A stretch of DNA of 64,000 bases from an uncultured Amphritea sp. (GCF_937127095.1 NZ_CAKZLP010000060.1:62001-126000), one strand, 5' to 3'. Positions 17,341 through 28,401 are shown, numbered from the stretch's first letter. Numbers and translations: made by a program. The notes: generated by a model not told the origin, from the sequence alone.

Positions 17341-18977
17341 ACAAATCGCTCCCGCAGATGGTAATAACCGGATAATTGAGTGATCCGCTCATCGCGCAGC
17401 GGCTCACCCACCGCAAAGCCATATAGCGCCTGTAAGCTTTGGCTTTTCAGACCGATCAGTTCATGGATAGCGTCATCGAAAAAGCATCCGATGCCGGTAC
17501 CGCTATAGCCCTGAGCGGTCGAGTGAAGATAGATCTGCTGCCCCAGCATTCCGGTCTCTTCATAGAGCTGGGGACAGACTCGGCCCTGACTGTTGTTCAT
17601 CGGTGAATCAAATTCCGCCAGAAATATCAGGGTAAAACTGCTGCCCGCAGCAATCGCTTGATTACAGCAGAGCTGCCCTGCGGCTTTACGGGTATTGGCG
17701 GTTTTCATCCGCCAGGCTGTTGCGATTCCGTTAAGCTCAGCATCGTCCCAGGGCTGCCAGCGTTGCAACTCCCGGAGAAACAACCGGGCGCCCTCTTCCG
17801 AGCGGGGAATCAGATAGATTCCCGGCGCCAGCCCCTCGACTGAGTGGATAAAGCAGAGCAGATGCACCTGTGGCGAGTCCGGCAATAGACGGCTGCCTCC
17901 GGATTGCAGCGCGGCCATCATCTGTTCAAATAGCTGACGCGGATAAGCACTTTCTGCGGCATAGGCCTGACCACTGCGACGTGACAGGATCAGTTTCCAG
18001 GGGTCCGCTTCTGCCCCGATAAAATCGCCAGGCAGATCGTCACTCTGGGGAAAATGCCGCACAGCGGTCACGGCAACCTCCAGTTGCTCTGCGATGGCAA
18101 ACGGCTGTTTCCATGTTTGCAGCGGCGGCGGTGCCAGTCGGCTTGGCTGCCCACTCCAGTTAATCGCTGCGCTGCTGGCGAGTTTTTCCAGCACCGTTGC
18201 GGCAGCGTTTTCTGAATAGGTAAAGTGAAGCTGACACACCCATTGAGGATATTCCTGCTCGACCTCAGCATATTCCGGCCGGTTGAGTCCGCAGAGCTGC
18301 GATAACAGGGTGCGGGCAGTCGAGATATCCACCAGACTCCAGCCCAACAAACCCGCAACCGCCTGACATTGAGCCCGCTGATGCCCGGCATCCAGCCAGC
18401 AATAACGCAGTGATCTGACGCCATATTTCCAGGCTTCCCGTTGTAAAACGCTGGTCTGGATCAGATAGACCGCGCCTTCAACATGGTCAGGCAAAAGTGA
18501 TCGTAGCGTCAGCCGGTGATGAAAAACGTCGTAGTGATATAGCCCGGCTTTGCAAAAACCGGTCGATGGCAGTAACAGGTAAAGCTCTCCCGGATGCAGA
18601 TTGCCACTGGAGGGAACCACCCTCAGGGACCAGCGATCAATACCGAAGGTTTTCCACGCTGACAAACCGGCGCTAAAGCACAGAAACAGTGACAGCGTTT
18701 CCAGTGATAACTGCTGTGACGGGGCATCCCCGCAAAACAGATGGCTCACGTTAACGTTTAGATAATCCGCATCCGCAAACGGCAGATCGATATAAGTGGC
18801 CTGTGCGAAATGTCGAAACGGATCAGGCTGATCATCCCAGTCAAGGGTTTCCGGCCCGGCCGCATAGCCTTGCAGGTGATGTTTCGATAGCTGATGGTAG
18901 GCCAGCAGGGGTTCTGACAGATCATCTAAAAGATCATCTGTCTGCATTCCGGCGGCGCCCTGCATCAGGCTATCCAC
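17337..18977 (-). CDS. SagB/ThcOx-type nitroreductase-family protein
   Basis: 546 aa, about twice the length of a standard nitroreductase. Two related halves: an N-terminal domain with WSLRVVPSSGNLHPGELYLL, characteristic of SagB-type FMN proteins, and a C-terminal one with LILSRRSGQAYAAESAY and GTGIGCFFDD. The GTG at 18977 has GAGG 8 bases upstream and follows nifQ by 3 bp. SagB-like proteins are FMN-dependent oxidases/dehydrogenases of peptides; here there is no peptide cluster, only nif genes. Role unknown, possibly flavin-based electron transfer. Confidence 0.8.
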   Translation of the reverse strand: MDSLMQGAAGMQTDDLLDDLSEPLLAYHQLSKHHLQGYAAGPETLDWDDQPDPFRHFAQATYIDLPFADADYLNVNVSHLFCGDAPSQQLSLETLSLFLCFSAGLSAWKTFGIDRWSLRVVPSSGNLHPGELYLLLPSTGFCKAGLYHYDVFHHRLTLRSLLPDHVEGAVYLIQTSVLQREAWKYGVRSLRYCWLDAGHQRAQCQAVAGLLGWSLVDISTARTLLSQLCGLNRPEYAEVEQEYPQWVCQLHFTYSENAAATVLEKLASSAAINWSGQPSRLAPPPLQTWKQPFAIAEQLEVAVTAVRHFPQSDDLPGDFIGAEADPWKLILSRRSGQAYAAESAYPRQLFEQMMAALQSGGSRLLPDSPQVHLLCFIHSVEGLAPGIYLIPRSEEGARLFLRELQRWQPWDDAELNGIATAWRMKTANTRKAAGQLCCNQAIAAGSSFTLIFLAEFDSPMNNSQGRVCPQLYEETGMLGQQIYLHSTAQGYSGTGIGCFFDDAIHELIGLKSQSLQALYGFAVGEPLRDERITQLSGYYHLRERFV

Positions 18978-18980
18978 TGT

Positions 18981-19586
18981 TCAGGCCTCGGGTCCGAAAC
19001 AGTCCGAGTAAACAGCACACTCTTCACAACTGGGGGCGCGGCAAACATAGTTGCCGCCGGTTTCACACAGCTGCTTATAGAGAAACCGTTTCCACTTCAT
19101 ATCCTTTGAATTTTTCGCCTTGAGTTGTGGATAGGCAAACGCCATCATCTCTGACAGCCAGTCACGATTTTCAAAGCCCAGGTCACGCCAGAGATGATCT
19201 CCACCTAAACAGCCGGTGGCAATAATGACCGACAGCACCGGATCAACGTCCGGATTGCGCCAGCTTTCGAGTAACACCGTCAGCTCTTGCTGTTCATCCA
19301 GTCGCAGGCTGAGTAACTCACTGCGGGTATCGCTGCGCTCAACGACGGCAGCGGGTACTTTGGTATGCAGAATAAACCAGCGCTGCATCTCAGAAAAAGA
19401 GCGCTCGATCAATGCCTCAAAACCGCGTTCTCCCAGACCCAGATGCAACGGCAGACAACCCCGCCCCTCCCGCGCAGCCAGTATCAGCCTGACCAGATAA
19501 CGGTCAGCTTCATCGCTGGTCGTGACACCCAGCAGCTCTGTATAGAGTTCCTCAGACACCTGAGATTGGGCTGCTTGCATTGACAT
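18981..19586 (-). CDS. nifQ: NifQ, molybdenum donor protein
   Basis: 201 aa. The C-terminal cysteine motif C-x4-C-x2-C-x5-C (CRAPSCEECAVYSDC) is diagnostic and binds an Fe-S/Mo cluster that donates Mo to NifEN/NifH. Helical N-terminal body as in the family. In the nifB operon between nifO and the nitroreductase-like gene. Confidence 0.95.
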   Translation of the reverse strand: MSMQAAQSQVSEELYTELLGVTTSDEADRYLVRLILAAREGRGCLPLHLGLGERGFEALIERSFSEMQRWFILHTKVPAAVVERSDTRSELLSLRLDEQQELTVLLESWRNPDVDPVLSVIIATGCLGGDHLWRDLGFENRDWLSEMMAFAYPQLKAKNSKDMKWKRFLYKQLCETGGNYVCRAPSCEECAVYSDCFGPEA

Positions 19587-19600
19587 ATCCCACCTTTCTT

Positions 19601-19642
19601 TTCACACGGGCTGATTTACACGCCCTTTTTACTCGCCCTATT
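19601..19642. repeat. Degenerate 14-bp tandem repeat at the nifO stop
   Basis: TTCACACGGGCTGA, TTTACACGCCCTTT and TTACTCGCCCTATT succeed each other across the gap and the nifO stop (19638-19640). Confidence 0.55.
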
Positions 19643-20051
19643 GACACGCTGTGGCGTGCTGGCTGCGGGGGCAGGTTTCAATATCCCCATCGGGCATTTC
19701 GCTTAAACCGATCAGTTGATCCAGCAGCGCTGCATCAAACCCCTGCAAACAGCGACCGTCGATCTCCATCAGCGGTCGTCGAATCAGCAACGGGTCGCGA
19801 CACATCGCCGCCAGTATCTCGCCGGGCCGGTTCAGATCCAGTTCCACATCCCCTGATTTCAGCCCCGGATGGGTCTTGTTTAGCCAGCTATCCCGAGTTT
19901 CAGCGTGCAGAAAACGGCTCAGACTGACTGTGTCCCAGGGGTGCGTTAACAGATTGCGCTCATCAACCTGATGACCGGCAGCCTGCAACAGTTTTTTCTG
20001 CCGGGTGTTGTTAATACAGCCCGGCTTTTCGTAGAAGATTACCGTTGCCAT
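19638..20051 (-). CDS. nifO: NifO, ArsC-like nitrogenase-associated protein
   Basis: 137 aa, ArsC/Spx-type thioredoxin fold: MATVIFYEKPGCINNTRQKK with a single Cys near residue 12 and DPLLIRRPLMEIDGRCLQGF. NifO (Azotobacter) affects molybdenum partition between nitrogenase and nitrate reductase. Lies 4 bp after fdxN. Confidence 0.9.
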   Translation of the reverse strand: MATVIFYEKPGCINNTRQKKLLQAAGHQVDERNLLTHPWDTVSLSRFLHAETRDSWLNKTHPGLKSGDVELDLNRPGEILAAMCRDPLLIRRPLMEIDGRCLQGFDAALLDQLIGLSEMPDGDIETCPRSQHATACQ

Positions 20052-20055
20052 AGCG

Positions 20056-20334
20056 TTAGCGTGCCTGAATCTCTTTCAGCGCATCATCCTTCAGCTCTGG
20101 CTTAATACCTGTCAGAGAACCTTCCGGATTGATCGGGTCGCCAAAAGAGTTGAGAATCGCCCCCTCAATCGGGCAGATACTGGCGCATTGCGGATCGGCA
20201 TAATCACCTTCACACTCGGTGCAGTTTTTACTCTCGATCAGGAAGTGCGGTTCAGCACTGACGATCGCATCACTGGGGCAAACATCAAGACAGGCCCAGC
20301 AGTTAACACAGCTTTCTACAATACTTAAAGCCAT
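20056..20334 (-). CDS. fdxN: FdxN, 2[4Fe-4S] ferredoxin
   Basis: 92 aa ferredoxin. CVNCWACLDVCP and CTECEGDYADPQCASICP supply the two cluster sites with the longer second spacing of the FdxN type. Thought to donate electrons to NifB or nitrogenase. Directly after nifB. Confidence 0.92.
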   Translation of the reverse strand: MALSIVESCVNCWACLDVCPSDAIVSAEPHFLIESKNCTECEGDYADPQCASICPIEGAILNSFGDPINPEGSLTGIKPELKDDALKEIQAR

Positions 20335-20344
20335 CGTAATCTCC

Positions 20345-21853
20345 TTACACTTCTGCCCGTTTCAGCTCGGTTTTATCGTCCAGTTTGCCTGCGGTGATCA
20401 TCTCCTGATACACAGACATCACCGCCTCTTCAATCGGCTCCATCGCGTACTCACCGTTCGGTGCAATACCGGCGTCTTCCAGCAGACCCCATGGTTCATA
20501 ACCGATCTTCGAGCAGAGTACGGCTTCGCATCCGGACAGCGCACGGATGCTGCCAGCCAGAGCACTCTCTTTCTCGCCGCAGGTATCATTGCCGATACAG
20601 TACTGATCCACCTTACGATGACCGATAAAGCGCACACCGTTACCGGAAGCTTCATACACCAGAAACTCAGTCGCATGACCGAAGTGCTGGTTAATCACCC
20701 CACCACCGCTGGTCGCTACAGCCATCAGCACCGGACGGAAACTCTTGTTCGCAGCAACCGGACCGGACGGCACTTTAACCCCCGCCAGTCTTTCACGCTT
20801 AAGCTGCTTCTCCGCCAGTTCAGCCTCAATCCCCTTATGCACAATCGCGCGGGTTTTCATGGCGGCATCGTAATCGATATCCATCGCATCGATCTTATCC
20901 AGAGTAAATTCAGAGCCCCGGTCTTCACCGAGCATGCCCACCGCGTCCGCACGACACTGACGACAGTGACGCATCATATTCATATCGCCGGAACAGGCAT
21001 CCTGCAGATCCTGCAGCTCTTCATCAGAAGGCCCACGCTGTCCCATCACCCCATAAAAGGTGCCATGCTCCTCTTCAGAAATAAGCGGCATCACGTTGTG
21101 CAGGAAGGCCCCTTTCTCTTTAACAATTTTACTCACCACCTTCAGGTGTTCATCGTTTACACCGGGAATCAGCACCGAGTTCACTTTCACCAGAATCCCT
21201 TTGGCCACCAGCATCTCCAGACCTTTCTGCTGCTGCTGAATCAAAATTTTGGCCGCGGCTTTACCGCGAATACGACGGTTGTTCCAGAAAATCCAGGGAT
21301 AGATTTTTGCCCCGACTTCCGGATCGATACAGTTGATGGTGATGGTGACGTGATCGATGTTATGTTTGGAAAGCTCTTCCACATGCATCGGCAGCGTCAG
21401 ACCATTGGTCGAAACGCAGAGTTTAATATCCGGCGCTTCTTCACTGAGGCGGCGGAAGGTCTCAAAGGTACGCTCAGGGTTCGCCAATGGGTCGCCAGGG
21501 CCAGCAATTCCTAACACAGTCATCTGCGGAATATTCGCTGCCACAGCTTTGGTTTTCTTCACCGCCTGATCCGGGGTTAACAGTTCAGAGACAACACCGG
21601 GACGGGACTCATTGGCACAATCATATTTACGGTTACAATAGTGACACTGAATATTACAAGCGGGCGCCACAGCCACATGCATACGGGCAAAGTAATGATG
21701 CGCCTCTTCTGAATAACAGGGATGATTTTGCACCTTCTCACGGATTGAATCAGGAAGGTGGCTCATTTGATCATCACTACTACCACAGGCACTGGCGCTA
21801 CAACCTTCAGCGGTAGCCGGGGCTTGATCAGCATTTAAGACGTTCAATTCCAT
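20345..21853 (-). CDS. nifB: NifB, NifB-co synthase (radical SAM)
   Basis: 502 aa. N-terminal radical SAM domain with the CxxxCxxC motif (ACNIQCHYCNRKYDC) and a C-terminal NifX-like domain (ATSGGGVINQHFGHATEFLV). Makes the Fe8S9C core NifB-co using SAM. First gene of a ten-gene operon under a sigma-54 promoter (21916-21931) with two NifA sites. Confidence 0.98.
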   Translation of the reverse strand: MELNVLNADQAPATAEGCSASACGSSDDQMSHLPDSIREKVQNHPCYSEEAHHYFARMHVAVAPACNIQCHYCNRKYDCANESRPGVVSELLTPDQAVKKTKAVAANIPQMTVLGIAGPGDPLANPERTFETFRRLSEEAPDIKLCVSTNGLTLPMHVEELSKHNIDHVTITINCIDPEVGAKIYPWIFWNNRRIRGKAAAKILIQQQQKGLEMLVAKGILVKVNSVLIPGVNDEHLKVVSKIVKEKGAFLHNVMPLISEEEHGTFYGVMGQRGPSDEELQDLQDACSGDMNMMRHCRQCRADAVGMLGEDRGSEFTLDKIDAMDIDYDAAMKTRAIVHKGIEAELAEKQLKRERLAGVKVPSGPVAANKSFRPVLMAVATSGGGVINQHFGHATEFLVYEASGNGVRFIGHRKVDQYCIGNDTCGEKESALAGSIRALSGCEAVLCSKIGYEPWGLLEDAGIAPNGEYAMEPIEEAVMSVYQEMITAGKLDDKTELKRAEV

Positions 21854-21915
21854 CAGTGTTTCTCCTCTGCAGCCTGAAGGCTATCAATCAGATTCAGTTA
21901 CTATGGGGAGACCAC

Positions 21916-21931
21916 TGCAAACCGCGCGCCA
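21916..21931 (-). promoter_or_regulatory. sigma-54 promoter of the nifB operon
   Basis: Minus strand TGGCGCGCGGTTTGCA, a full consensus match, about 63 bp before nifB. Confidence 0.9.
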
Positions 21932-21985
21932 TTCACTACATCATTGAATTTAAAAGAATTTAAGCTAAAGGGAAGAGAGTTTTTT

Positions 21986-22001
21986 TGTCATAATCTGGAC
22001 A
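21986..22001. promoter_or_regulatory. NifA activator site 1 (nifB)
   Basis: TGT-CATAATCTGG-ACA, 55 bp upstream of the -24 element. Confidence 0.72.
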
Positions 22002-22014
22002 GATCAGAGCTGAT

Positions 22015-22030
22015 TGTCGGGTCTGCTACA
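22015..22030. promoter_or_regulatory. NifA activator site 2 (nifB)
   Basis: TGT-CGGGTCTGCT-ACA, 29 bp from site 1. The rest of the 21854-22280 gap shows nothing else clear. Confidence 0.72.
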
Positions 22031-22280
22031 TTCACTTAAACAGGACGGCAAAGCCCTCCCCCCGACAGCAAAGGTTTTCTGTTATAAGTCTGGACTTCCC
22101 AGAAGACCCGGAAGGTCAGGGATGGGCGAACAGGCCTCCAGCAGAGCCATCGCGGTGATAAAGAAGAGATAATTCAACGGATACACAGATCAAAATCTTG
22201 AGCAAAAATTAGAAAATAGCTTTCTGGCAGCAATGCAGCCTAGGGTAAGAAAATTATCTGCAGTGACGCTTTAGCTTAAA

Positions 22281-22490
22281 TCAGGCCATTGTCCGGTACT
22301 GTAAAATCAATGCGATAATATCATGGTCACTGCATACCGCTTCCATTGCATCATTCATCGTACGCCGCTGTGGTAGTGATATGTTGAACTTATTTCGCAG
22401 GACTTCATTAACCTGCTGGTCGGAATTCGGATCGAACTCTTTGCCAGCAAAATTACATATCCGCTGCAGGGTAAACGCTTTAGTCGTCAT
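22281..22490 (-). CDS. Hypothetical protein, 69 aa
   Basis: Not recognised. MTTKAFTLQRICNFAGKEFD onwards; basic, soluble, no motif. The ATG at 22490 is preferred to upstream frames because the extension lacks family-like character, although its Shine-Dalgarno (GGAT) is weak. Isolated on the minus strand behind the nifB promoter region. It could be a small stress or regulatory protein; no function is claimed. Confidence 0.55.
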   Translation of the reverse strand: MTTKAFTLQRICNFAGKEFDPNSDQQVNEVLRNKFNISLPQRRTMNDAMEAVCSDHDIIALILQYRTMA

Positions 22491-22713
22491 TAATACAATA
22501 TCCAATCGTGTGGGTGTGAATCGTTGAGTGTGTGAAGATAATCGCCTTACTCCGACAGAAATCATAAGCAGCAGACAGGAAGTCGTTGCCTCAGGGAGAA
22601 GGATAAACAGATATAAAACGGGTTAGATCTAAATCTATATTAGCAGGATATTTATAAAATGACTGCGCCCTGTTTTACTGGGCGCAAAAAAATGTCAGCT
22701 GCTGATGTTGTTG

Positions 22714-22890
22714 TTACCTGGCCTGCGGTTTTCCTAATACTATATGACGCGGGCCGCCGTTATTCTCACGACCAGAAACACCTTTATCGATTTTCTGGAT
22801 CTCTCCACCGGCCTTAAGAAAGGCAGCAGTCTGCTCCGCAATTGAATCATGGGTCTGGTTCGCCGCTGCTTTTTTAGATTTAACTGCCAT
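22714..22890 (-). CDS. Small protein with SutA-like tail, 58 aa
   Basis: 58 aa: a lysine/alanine-rich N-terminus (MAVKSKKAAANQ) then AAFLKAGGEIQKIDKGVSG. The GG-x-(I/V)-Q-x-I motif resembles the C-terminal part of the RNA-polymerase-binding protein SutA of Pseudomonas, which is a comparison from memory. GGAG lies 9 bases upstream of the ATG at 22890. Likely a real short gene; possible transcription modulator. Confidence 0.6.
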   Translation of the reverse strand: MAVKSKKAAANQTHDSIAEQTAAFLKAGGEIQKIDKGVSGRENNGGPRHIVLGKPQAR

Positions 22891-23015
22891 AAGAAGAGCT
22901 CCGTTTGAGTGGTGGCGGAGCATTATACCATTCTTTAGCCCACTCAGGGGATCTTTATGCCAGACCATACCTTTCGGGATAAATAAATCTATTTTACAGG
23001 ATGTTAACCGCTTTT

Positions 23016-23798
23016 TTATTTGTCACTACACGAGATCGATTGGAAATTAACAGCGGGTAAACTTTCAAAGCCGGGTTTAGCAAGCAGATACCCCTGCATC
23101 AGTTCCACACCAGCATCCTGTAACCAACGATACTCTTCAACGGTTTCAATGCCTTCGGCCAGTGGCGTGATGTTAAGATCACGGAAGATATTTAAACAGT
23201 GGGTAATAATTGACTGCCGTACTTTATCTGTGTGTATATCCCGAATCAGAGCCATATCCAGCTTAACGATGTCGGTCTGAAAATCGGCTAATAAATTGAG
23301 CCCGGAATATCCTGAACCAAAATCATCTGTCGCGGTTTTAAACCCGAGTGATTGATAGTACTCAACGATACGCTTGATATGGTTACTATCTTCTATCTTT
23401 TCCACTTCGGTAAACTCAAACATAATCCTTTCAGTGGGAAAATTATATGTCTTGGCGGCCTCAAATGTTGTGCGAATACAACGTTCCGGCTGATAGATAG
23501 CGTTGGGCAGAAAATTGATACTCAGCATCGACCGGATATCCAGCTTTGCAGCCAGGGCGATCGCCTTTACCCGGCACAGCTGGTCAAAGATATAACGATT
23601 GTCATTATTTACTCTGGAGATAATTGAATAGGCTGACTCGTTATTCAGACCACGGACTAACGCCTCGTAGCCATAAATACTCTGATCGCTACAATTGACT
23701 ATCGGCTGAAACGCCATGGTAAAATCAAAATCCAGGCAGAGTTCATCGGCACATTGGCTGCAGGGTTTTCGCTCACTGGTTTGGGGTTGTTCTGCCAT
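23016..23798 (-). CDS. EAL-domain cyclic-di-GMP phosphodiesterase
   Basis: 260 aa, a single EAL domain: YEALVRG (EAL), FEFTEVE, TDDFGSGYSGLN and LAEGIETVEEYRWL, all metal- and substrate-binding motifs present, so likely active. Short N-terminus has four Cys (CSQCADELCLDF) that could bind metal. No membrane segment. No nif promoter found; role in fixation not indicated. Confidence 0.9.
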   Translation of the reverse strand: MAEQPQTSERKPCSQCADELCLDFDFTMAFQPIVNCSDQSIYGYEALVRGLNNESAYSIISRVNNDNRYIFDQLCRVKAIALAAKLDIRSMLSINFLPNAIYQPERCIRTTFEAAKTYNFPTERIMFEFTEVEKIEDSNHIKRIVEYYQSLGFKTATDDFGSGYSGLNLLADFQTDIVKLDMALIRDIHTDKVRQSIITHCLNIFRDLNITPLAEGIETVEEYRWLQDAGVELMQGYLLAKPGFESLPAVNFQSISCSDK

Positions 23799-24256
23799 TT
23801 AGATCACCTTTAAACACGTTCAACATTAAGCCTAGTAGCACATCGCTACCGTTTCAAATGGCATAACTATATGAAATATATACGCTCGCTATAACCTTCA
23901 ACCTTCGTGATTTAACAGCAACTAGCAAAGCCTGTTTTTGCCAAGCATACAGAGACCTTACCGGCAAATATATAAGCAAAAACATAACTTTCAGAGATCG
24001 ATTACAGCGACTAACAGAATACCTGTAAAAGTGGATTCTACCTGTAATAAAAAGAAGAAGGTTAGATTGCATGTCGCATAATGGTTACAGATTAGTGTAA
24101 TAGTAAGAGAGTGTGCTGAAGCTGCCGTGTTTAATGCAGATAAGCTAATGTATCAGACATTGATAAGACAATTTAGATAAGTCCCTGTATGAAAGCTTTG
24201 GCAGGTAAACCAAAGCTCTGATACATCGCATAGTAAGCGGCGCAACCCGCTATGTG
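23799..24256. other. 458-bp gap after nifA: hairpins only
   Basis: AT-rich and without a convincing gene. Near the nifA end are two inverted repeats, about 24192-24218 (AGCTTTGG / CCAAAGCT) and 24226-24254 (GCATAG..AGCGG / CCGCT.ATGTGC), which may end the nifLA transcript, though no T-run follows. Confidence 0.45.
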
Positions 24257-25879
24257 CTAAAGCTTTCTCACCTCAATATTCATGGTCTGAATCCGATAGG
24301 CGATCTGACGCGGAGTCATATTCAGCAACCGGGCGGCTTTTGCCTGCACCCAACCCGCTTGCTCCAGAGCAGCAATCACCTGGCGTCGCTCATCCATATC
24401 CGTGTCATCCCCTGAGTCTGTGAACTCAGTGAAAGACTCCTCTTTTGGCAGATGCGCCACCGGAGGAGCAATGTGTGGTGCCACCTGAGAGGCCATCGGC
24501 GTGTAGTTGCCGCCCATCAGTTCGGCACTATTAAAGGAGAAATCATTCTCTTCAATGACCCCCTCCTCCGCCATAATTGAGGCGCGTTCCAGGGTATTTT
24601 CCAGCTCCCGAACGTTACCCGGCCAGGCGTGTGTCATCAGTTTGCGTACCGCATTATTACTAATATCCAGGGAACGACCCTGTGATTTACCAATTTTATC
24701 CAGCAAAAAGTTCACCAACTCGGGAACATCTTCAATCCGCTCCCGCAGTGGCGGCAGATTGATCGGCATAATATTCAGACGGTAGTAAAGGTCTTCCCGG
24801 AAATGGCCATCACGCACCTCCTGTTCCAGATTGCGGTTGGTCGCAGCAACGATGCGCACCTGCACGGAGATGGTTTTATTACCGCCGACCCGCTCAAACT
24901 CCCCCTCCTGCAATACGCGCAGTAGTTTGGCCTGAAACATTGGCGAGATCTCACCAATCTCATCGAGAAACAGGGTGCCCTTATCAGCCTGTTCAAACCG
25001 CCCCTGACGGGTGCGGGTCGCACCGGTGAAGGCACCCTTTTCATGACCAAACAGCTCCGATTCCAGCAGGTTTTCAGGCAGTGCCGCACAGTTGAGGCGG
25101 ATAAAACTGTTGTGTGCCCGCGGCGAGTTATAGTGAATCGCACTGGCCACCAACTCTTTACCGGTACCCGACTCACCCCGCAGCAGCACGGTGGTATCCC
25201 ATTTGGACACCCGACGGATCTGCTCAAACATCCGCACCATGGTCGGCGTATGGCCCACCATCAGGTTCTCAAAGCCAAATTTACCCCGGACACGCCGCCT
25301 TAGCTCGTCACGTTCATCGGTCAGTTGTTGCTGTTGGTGTTCCACCTCGCCCAGCAGGCGCAATAGCTGCGCCAGCAGGTTGGCGATCATGTTGAGAAAG
25401 CGGCACTCTTCAGCGAGAAAACGTTGCGGGTCTGAGGTTGGTTGCGCAGCCAGCACCCCCACCACGTCGCCTTTATGGTCTTTAACCGGTACACCGATAA
25501 AGGGCAGACTCAATTCAAACAGCTCCAGCCGGTCCATAAAGCGCGGTTCATTGGCCAGATTGGGCAAGACTAGTGAACTTTGTGATTTTAGGATTGAGCC
25601 AACCAGCCCCTCTCCCTGCTGATAACGGGCCGCTCCTTTGGCCCGCTGAACCTCATCAGAGTCACTGTGTACCGCACTGATAAAGAGATGTTCCATCTCA
25701 TAATCCTTGAGTGCGATCAGGCCGTTTTTCATCTCTGCTTCGTTATGCAGGATTTTCAATACTTCATCTAAACTGGGATTCAGGTCTAATGAACGGGTTA
25801 ACGTCCAGCAAATTTTATCCAGCACACACAGCTGGCGCTCAAATAGTTCTGTTCGGGTGGCGGCACTATTCAAAATCAT
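24257..25879 (-). CDS. nifA: NifA, sigma-54-dependent activator
   Basis: 540 aa. N-terminal GAF domain (about 20-180), AAA+ domain with Walker A GESGTGKE, ELFGHEKGAFTGA and GTLFLDEIGE, and a C-terminal Fis-type helix-turn-helix (AAL-EQAGWVQAKAARLLNMT). It lacks the cysteine-rich linker of oxygen-sensing rhizobial NifA, consistent with control by NifL. The ATG at 25879 follows a GTG at 25882, either usable; the nifL stop is 10 bases upstream, so the two are translationally coupled. Binds TGT-N10-ACA sites. Confidence 0.96.
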   Translation of the reverse strand: MILNSAATRTELFERQLCVLDKICWTLTRSLDLNPSLDEVLKILHNEAEMKNGLIALKDYEMEHLFISAVHSDSDEVQRAKGAARYQQGEGLVGSILKSQSSLVLPNLANEPRFMDRLELFELSLPFIGVPVKDHKGDVVGVLAAQPTSDPQRFLAEECRFLNMIANLLAQLLRLLGEVEHQQQQLTDERDELRRRVRGKFGFENLMVGHTPTMVRMFEQIRRVSKWDTTVLLRGESGTGKELVASAIHYNSPRAHNSFIRLNCAALPENLLESELFGHEKGAFTGATRTRQGRFEQADKGTLFLDEIGEISPMFQAKLLRVLQEGEFERVGGNKTISVQVRIVAATNRNLEQEVRDGHFREDLYYRLNIMPINLPPLRERIEDVPELVNFLLDKIGKSQGRSLDISNNAVRKLMTHAWPGNVRELENTLERASIMAEEGVIEENDFSFNSAELMGGNYTPMASQVAPHIAPPVAHLPKEESFTEFTDSGDDTDMDERRQVIAALEQAGWVQAKAARLLNMTPRQIAYRIQTMNIEVRKL

Positions 25880-25888
25880 CACTCCCCA

Positions 25889-27496
<1,608 letters not shown>

Positions 27497-27517
27497 TCAA
27501 ACTGCATAATTCTATTT

Positions 27518-27533
27518 TGCAATTTCTAAGCCA
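27518..27533 (-). promoter_or_regulatory. sigma-54 promoter of nifLA
   Basis: Minus strand TGGCTTAGAAATTGCA, a perfect -24/-12 match 37 bp before nifL. Confidence 0.85.
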
Positions 27534-27628
27534 CCCCCTCTGTTTGTCGTTATAGCGCCGTTTGCAGCCAGCCCTCTTTAAATAACCACACAAAAAACGC
27601 ACCATTAAAGGTCAAATTTTAACCAGAA

Positions 27629-27644
27629 TGTCGCAAATACGACA
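27629..27644. promoter_or_regulatory. NifA activator site 1 (nifL-rnfA interval)
   Basis: TGT-CGCAAATACG-ACA, 96 bp from the nifL and about 100 bp from the rnfA -24 element. Confidence 0.75.
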
Positions 27645-27667
27645 AATACCCGGGCCGACAAAACCGA

Positions 27668-27683
27668 TGTAATGTTTTTAACA
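27668..27683. promoter_or_regulatory. NifA activator site 2 (nifL-rnfA interval)
   Basis: TGT-AATGTTTTTA-ACA. Confidence 0.65.
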
Positions 27684-27684
27684 A

Positions 27685-27700
27685 TGTTGCTAATCAAACA
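27685..27700. promoter_or_regulatory. NifA activator site 3 (nifL-rnfA interval)
   Basis: TGT-TGCTAATCAA-ACA, only one base after site 2. Confidence 0.65.
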
Positions 27701-27743
27701 GAGGGATAAAACAATAATTCTTTATATTTCAATAACTTAAAAA

Positions 27744-27759
27744 TGGCATATTTAATGCA
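27744..27759 (+). promoter_or_regulatory. sigma-54 promoter of rnfABCDGEH
   Basis: TGGCATATTTAATGCA on the plus strand (-12 ATGC instead of TTGC), 38 bp before rnfA. Confidence 0.8.
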
Positions 27760-27797
27760 GCCGTCCTAACAGCATATTTTTTGTTGAGGTTGCATAG

Positions 27798-28370
27798 ATG
27801 GAATTAATCACGCTGATGGTCGGCACTGTGCTGGTGAACAACGTAGTTCTGGTGAAGTTTCTCGGGCTATGTCCGCTGATGGGCGTGTCCAATAAATTCA
27901 GTACCGCAACCGGTATGGGAGTGGCAACAACCTTCGTCCTGACACTCTCATGTATGTCCGGCTGGTTAATTGAGCACTACATTCTCGAACCTCTGAATCT
28001 GCAATACCTTCGAATCATCTGTTTCATTCTGGTAGTCGCGGCAGTGGTTCAGTTCACCGAGATGATGATTAAGAAAAGCAGCCCTTTGTTGCACCGGACG
28101 CTGGGAATATTTCTGCCACTGATAACTACCAACTGCGCCGTACTCGGGGTCGCACTGATCAACATCAGTGAAGGGTTTTCCTTTATCGAGAGTATGACCT
28201 ACGGCATCGGCGCCTCAATCGGCTTCTCTCTGGTACTGATTATGTTTGCCGGACTCAGAGAGCGCCTGGCGCTGTCAGAAGTGCCGAAAACCTTTGCCGG
28301 AACACCGGTAGCGCTGGTCACCGCCGGTATTCTTTCGATGATTTTTATGGGGTTTGGCGGACTTGTCTGA
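27798..28370 (+). CDS. rnfA: RnfA, ion-translocating electron transport subunit
   Basis: 190 aa with about six membrane segments; [20 protein letters not shown] is the RnfA/RnfE-type signature. Rnf couples NADH and ion flow to ferredoxin reduction and supplies low-potential electrons to nitrogenase; this is the nif-linked rnf1 type. First gene of the operon. Confidence 0.94.
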   Translation: MELITLMVGTVLVNNVVLVKFLGLCPLMGVSNKFSTATGMGVATTFVLTLSCMSGWLIEHYILEPLNLQYLRIICFILVVAAVVQFTEMMIKKSSPLLHRTLGIFLPLITTNCAVLGVALINISEGFSFIESMTYGIGASIGFSLVLIMFAGLRERLALSEVPKTFAGTPVALVTAGILSMIFMGFGGLV

Positions 28371-28401
28371 GTTCACCACACCTGTTTTACCGATGTTCAG
28401 G

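Noticed and set aside
23854..24072. 72-aa minus-strand frame after the EAL gene
   Set aside because: Low-complexity hydrophobic translation with no Shine-Dalgarno and no match in mind.
24257..25879. Oxygen-sensing cysteine linker in NifA
   Set aside because: The Cys spacing between AAA+ and HTH domains typical of rhizobial NifA is absent; control goes through NifL.
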